Assembly: GCA_040756375.1 (NCBI GenBank)
Contig: JBFLZC010000011.1
Span: forward strand, 62,001 to 126,000
DNA: 64,000 nucleotides
Direction: 5' to 3'
From: VGSG01 sp040756375
GTDB taxonomy: Bacteria; Desulfobacterota; Desulfomonilia; Desulfomonilales; Desulfomonilaceae
Part shown: piece after piece, positions 61,211 through 64,000 of the stretch
Position numbering within the stretch: position 1 is the stretch's first letter
How the letters are laid out: each line of letters starts with the position of its first letter
The notes under the pieces: generated by a model
Database searches by the model: none
What the model saw: only the letters and a program-made list of their open reading frames with translations
What the model was told of the DNA's origin: nothing
Made by a program: the position numbers and the translations under genes

Positions 61211-62023
61211 TACAAATCGCCTTTGGTGAATAGGCTCGTTCCAGCACTATGCGGCGCCTATTGATTTACGAGAGAGCGTGTTTATGAGCGGCAATTCATT
61301 GCCCTCCTCGATCCAAAGAGGCCGCCACGACTATCGCCTCACGGGCGGTTCGGAGGAAGCAGCCCCCATATTCGCATCAGGACCTATTCCCCTACTTGAC
61401 GCCAGGATATCTGCCTCGACCTAGAGTTGTCAACACCAGCGAAAAGGCTGTTCTTTCTACCGGCCGACCCGTGGGACCGATGAACAGACGACGAAGTGGT
61501 TGTTTGTTTTTCGCGCACCAGCTAGCGGGCAAGACGTTGAAATGATTAGAGCTGACTATGGCTGGTGGTTTTTTGAGCACTTTGCGGTTAGGTGCCTGTT
61601 CTTGAGGTATAATGCCTCCGGGCATTCTTGACGGTTTTTGTCTATAATATCGCCAGGTTTGTGACCTAATACTTCAGCAGAATTATGGCACAATCCTTGC
61701 TCCTCCCACGGCAGAGCCATACAAGCTGGGCCTCACACCTAAGAACCAGTCGCCGGACCGAGTAGTGACACGAGTTGTGGCCCTTTGAAGATCTTGAAAG
61801 CTAACAGGCCCACAGGGCCATTCGGTCCGGCAGGAGAACCACCGGCCTGCTTCTCCGACTCACCGGCCCAGCTTGTTGGCCCTTATGGAGGCGTGCCGAA
61901 CGTGTGGACTTATCTTCCCGCTATGGATGCGAGAGGGTATCGGACCAAGAAACGAACGCCGCTTTTGGAACCAGTTCGGATCTAGCCGGGAATTGGAGCC
62001 GCGAATACCTGAGGAGGCGAACG
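61211..62023. other. large gene-poor gap
   Basis: About 810 bp without a convincing gene. A small AATGCCTCCGGGCATT hairpin lies near 61609. TATAAT occurs near 61640 on the plus strand, with no good -35 box. The 77-codon minus frame at 61392-61625 looks accidental. Confidence 0.4.
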
Positions 62024-62725
62024 ATGAAACGGATCCGGATCAGCGGGACAGAGATTGTCAATGATATAAGGGCCGGAGCCACGGACGACCAGTTGGTAGT
62101 GAAGTACGGGCTATCTTTGCGAAGCTTGGCCAAAGTTAAGAACGCGCTTTTGGAAAGAGGATCGATTCTTCCTGAGGACCTGATGCTTTCCCAGACCTCG
62201 ATTCCACACAGGCCGTCGGTCAGTATTGCGCAGTTCCTGCGTGCATTCAGATCGAATCCTGATGACATCCATTTAATGAGCGAGTACTCTCTGAGCCCGG
62301 AGGAGCTTGACGAAGTCTATCAAGTTCTGATTGCCGCCGGCTTCCTCAGTGAGTACGAATACAATTGTCGCACCAGCAAAGCTTCGATAGATAAGCCCGA
62401 GAACGCGATCGCTACCGATGACTCAACGGCTATCGATCTTACGGACGGTGGTTCTGTGGGCATTGAAAGAGACATCAGGAGATTCTTGGATTCCTGCGAG
62501 TGGTCATGCGATTCAGTTACTCAGGTTCGCAAAGGTCCTGGTCATACTCAAAAGGTCTGTACTAACGGAAGCGGCAATCGCGTCGAAGAATTGGAATGCG
62601 GGTCATGTCCGAAGTGCCGCACGCCCAAAAGCTCGAAATCACCTGGAGCGTGCTTGCACTGCGGGGTTGTATTTTCCAAATATGAACAACACCTGCGAAA
62701 GATGCGTGTCGCTATTTGGTCTTGA
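62024..62725 (+). CDS. DIRxG-motif protein with C-terminal zinc ribbon
   Basis: 233 residues from ATG 62024, GGAGG six bases upstream; the open frame from 61904 is unsupported. Residues 5-50 hold the motif (TEIVNDIRAGATDDQLVVKYG) found on the cyclase-like and pentapeptide proteins; residues 65-112 hold a diverged second copy (FLRAFRSNPDDIHLMSEYSL). A polar linker leads to a zinc ribbon, CGSCPKC ... CLHCG, near the C-terminus. Function unknown; likely an adaptor or regulator. Confidence 0.65.
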   Translation: MKRIRISGTEIVNDIRAGATDDQLVVKYGLSLRSLAKVKNALLERGSILPEDLMLSQTSIPHRPSVSIAQFLRAFRSNPDDIHLMSEYSLSPEELDEVYQVLIAAGFLSEYEYNCRTSKASIDKPENAIATDDSTAIDLTDGGSVGIERDIRRFLDSCEWSCDSVTQVRKGPGHTQKVCTNGSGNRVEELECGSCPKCRTPKSSKSPGACLHCGVVFSKYEQHLRKMRVAIWS

Positions 62726-62820
62726 TGGAGCCAAGCGGGGGACGCCATACTTGTTTTGAGAAATTGCCCAAAATGTTAACGGCGTCTCCTCAATACTCTC
62801 CCTTGCATGGCCCAATCACT

Positions 62821-63369
62821 TCATCGATTTTGGAATTCCGCATTTCTGCCTATTCTTACCGCAGACTCGCCCACATGGACAAGACCCGAGGCAACCGCAT
62901 CTGCAACAATCGCCTCGAATTCGCTCTTGCTGACATGTAGTTTCGGTTCTGCCAGGAGCAGTTTGCCGCCCGGCTTGAGGAATGATCTAATCTGCGAAAA
63001 AAGCGATCCACGATCGGGGACTTCGTGCGCGACATAACATGCCAAGACAAAATCAATAGGCGGGTGCTCGCCAAGACTGACGGGATCGCACCTGTGTGTG
63101 CGGATTCTCCCTGCAAGGCCAAAACGCGCGGCTCGTTTCTTCAATGCGTCGAGCATCCGTTCTTGCAGGTCCACACCAATGACCAAACCGTTCGGACCTA
63201 CGAGCCTGGCCATTTCCAGCGTGAAAAAGCCCATGCCGCAGCCTATGTCCATGACGGTCATGCCTTGTTTGACATAAGGGGTCAGGATCTTGCGGGGATT
63301 TTCGCGCAACTTTCTCAAGGGGTTGATCAAAATATAGCCGACCCACCAGGGACAGACGTGAGGCGCCAA
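62821..63369 (-). CDS. class-I SAM-dependent methyltransferase (UbiE-like)
   Basis: 182 residues from TTG 63369, with AAGGAGGG about six bases upstream. SAM-binding motif I is MDIGCGMGFFTLEMA, motif II VIGVDLQERM, then VLACYVAHEVPD and LKPGGKLLLAEP. Small soluble methyltransferase of the Methyltransf_11 type; substrate unknown. It lies 62 bp after the candidate selenoprotein gene on the same strand, so the two are probably co-transcribed. Confidence 0.8.
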   Translation of the reverse strand: MAPHVCPWWVGYILINPLRKLRENPRKILTPYVKQGMTVMDIGCGMGFFTLEMARLVGPNGLVIGVDLQERMLDALKKRAARFGLAGRIRTHRCDPVSLGEHPPIDFVLACYVAHEVPDRGSLFSQIRSFLKPGGKLLLAEPKLHVSKSEFEAIVADAVASGLVHVGESAVRIGRNAEFQNR

Positions 63370-63431
63370 AGCTTACCCTCCTTTTCGCAGCCGCAATTCA
63401 CACAAACGATCGCTCAAGGCAACAACCCGAC

Positions 63432-63728
63432 TCAGGTAGAAGCGGCTTTAGCTTTTTCTTTTCGTCTGCGGTTATACGCGTCACGGAACTGGGCTCGGAC
63501 GCGACCTCCGGAAACTGCCATAACGATGGAGAGCACTGTGGCGATCTCTTCCTCTTTGATCCCCACCTCCTCGGTAACTCCGAGATAATGCTCCATTCAG
63601 GGATAGCAGCCGACAGCCATTGCGGCAGCCATCTGAATCATGACTGTAGTCTTGGGATCGAGAATGTCATTCTTCGCCGTGGATTCGTAGAATTCCGCGT
63701 ACGCTTTGTTTTGCATTTCCGGAAGCAT
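63432..63728 (-). CDS. AhpD/CMD-like selenoprotein (in-frame TGA read as Sec)
   Basis: Read from ATG 63728 (AGAGG seven bases upstream), the frame has TGA at 63597-63599 and continues to a TGA at 63432-63434: 98 residues with Sec44. The upstream half ends KTTVMIQMAAAMAVGCYP and the downstream half begins MEHYLGVTEEVGIKEEEIA, which together make a carboxymuconolactone decarboxylase/AhpD domain with the redox motif C41-Y-P-U44 and nearby His47. Without read-through the protein would lack half its fold. A SECIS-like hairpin follows the TGA and selB is at 21.2 kb. Likely thiol/selenol peroxidase-like or oxidoreductase; ordinary callers would cut it short. Confidence 0.85.
63570..63599 (-). promoter_or_regulatory. 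putative bacterial SECIS element
   Basis: After the TGA (63597-63599), 12 bases precede CTCGG-AGTTA-CCGAG (63570-63584): a perfect 5-bp stem with a 5-base loop having G in its second position. The TGA-to-loop distance is 17 bases, inside the 16-37 range known for bacterial SECIS hairpins. Confidence 0.7.
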
Positions 63729-63910
63729 GACCACACCTCTTGTTGACATCGAAAACTTCGTACAAGACACCTTGTTGAGGCCGATTACAAGAACCGGCAT
63801 CCGACCGCGCCAAATTCCACCCGGGCATGCCCCCGGGGCCGGCATCACCATTCGCGAGATCCGGGAGAAATACGCTTCAAGAGAACATCACTTACCGGGA
63901 GATGTCCTGC

Positions 63911-64000
63911 TCATCTGATATCCGAGGGAAAGCTGATTCGGAAGGTGGTTCCGTTATCACGCTTCACTTGTATATCCCCATCTAGTTGGGTAACAAAGAT
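63911..64000 (-). CDS. C-terminus of a sensor histidine kinase (cut by window edge)
   Basis: The last 29 codons before the stop at 63911-63913 read IFVTQLDGDIQVKRDNG followed by TTFRISFPSDIR. This is the closing strand of a GHKL ATPase domain of the HisKA_2/LytS-like type. The remainder lies beyond the window. It is 183 bp upstream of the selenoprotein gene on the same strand. Confidence 0.75.
   Translation of the reverse strand: MFVTQLDGDIQVKRDNGTTFRISFPSDIR

Noticed and set aside
61392..61625. 77-codon minus-strand reading frame in the gap before the zinc-ribbon gene
   Set aside because: No ribosome site, biased composition and no recognisable pattern; probably accidental.
63706..63918. 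Plus-strand 70-codon frame over the selenoprotein 5' end
   Set aside because: It lies opposite the selenoprotein start and leader, and lacks a ribosome site; shadow frame.

Overview
The window looks like chromosome from a GC-rich anaerobic Desulfobacterota bacterium (old Deltaproteobacteria), most like the syntrophic or sulfate-reducing Desulfomonile/Syntrophobacter-type lineages. The evidence is a Nuo-type complex I operon, SelB and an apparent selenoprotein, the oxygen-independent queuosine enzyme QueH, a cytoplasmic molybdopterin oxidoreductase with an Fe-S partner, several fatty or aromatic acyl-CoA enzymes, many PAS-type sensors, and abundant intergenic palindromic repeats. The assignment is inferred from gene content only.

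Layout. 0-2.7 kb: nuoABC start (minus strand), preceded by a CBS/anti-sigma-type ATPase and a DRTGG-like protein. 2.7-11 kb: exported amidohydrolase, MaoC hydratase, IclR regulator, an LPG-synthase-like membrane protein and a glutaryl-CoA-dehydrogenase-like enzyme. 11.4-20 kb: ABC exporter, then the conserved tgt-yajC-secD-secF-holB-PSP1 run. 20-28 kb: solute-binding protein, selB, queH, an exported glutamine-amidotransferase-like protein and a molybdenum/tungsten oxidoreductase pair. 28-40.7 kb: signalling block (hybrid kinases, CHASE2 cyclase-like protein, Ser/Thr kinase, pentapeptide protein) with two tandem PstS-like proteins. 40.8-54 kb: a minus-strand acyl-CoA degradation cluster (two CoA ligases, LCAD-like dehydrogenase, SCP2-type thiolase, two large multidomain fusions) headed by a TetR gene with a clear promoter/operator. 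54-59.7 kb: accessory patch with AT-rich orphan genes, a duplicated tetR promoter fragment, HicB, trypsin-like protease, MntA/HepT and many palindromes. 59.7-64 kb: GGDEF protein, zinc-ribbon protein, methyltransferase, a short AhpD-like protein read through an in-frame TGA, and the C-terminus of a sensor kinase.

Main points. (1) An AhpD-like gene at 63,728-63,432 (minus) continues in frame past a TGA giving a CxxU motif, followed by a SECIS-like hairpin at the right distance; selB is in the same window. (2) Two neighbouring fusion proteins share the same SDR-SCP2 half but carry different front halves; one front half is an HMG-CoA-synthase fold that has lost its nucleophilic Cys and its His. 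(3) An unnamed N-terminal motif of about 45 residues recurs on three otherwise unrelated proteins, and a second N-terminal module is shared by two sensors. (4) Several signalling proteins lack key catalytic residues: a hybrid kinase with Gln for the phospho-accepting His, and a cyclase domain with Gln for a metal Asp. (5) A TetR promoter plus perfect palindromic operator is duplicated 3 kb away without a working gene.
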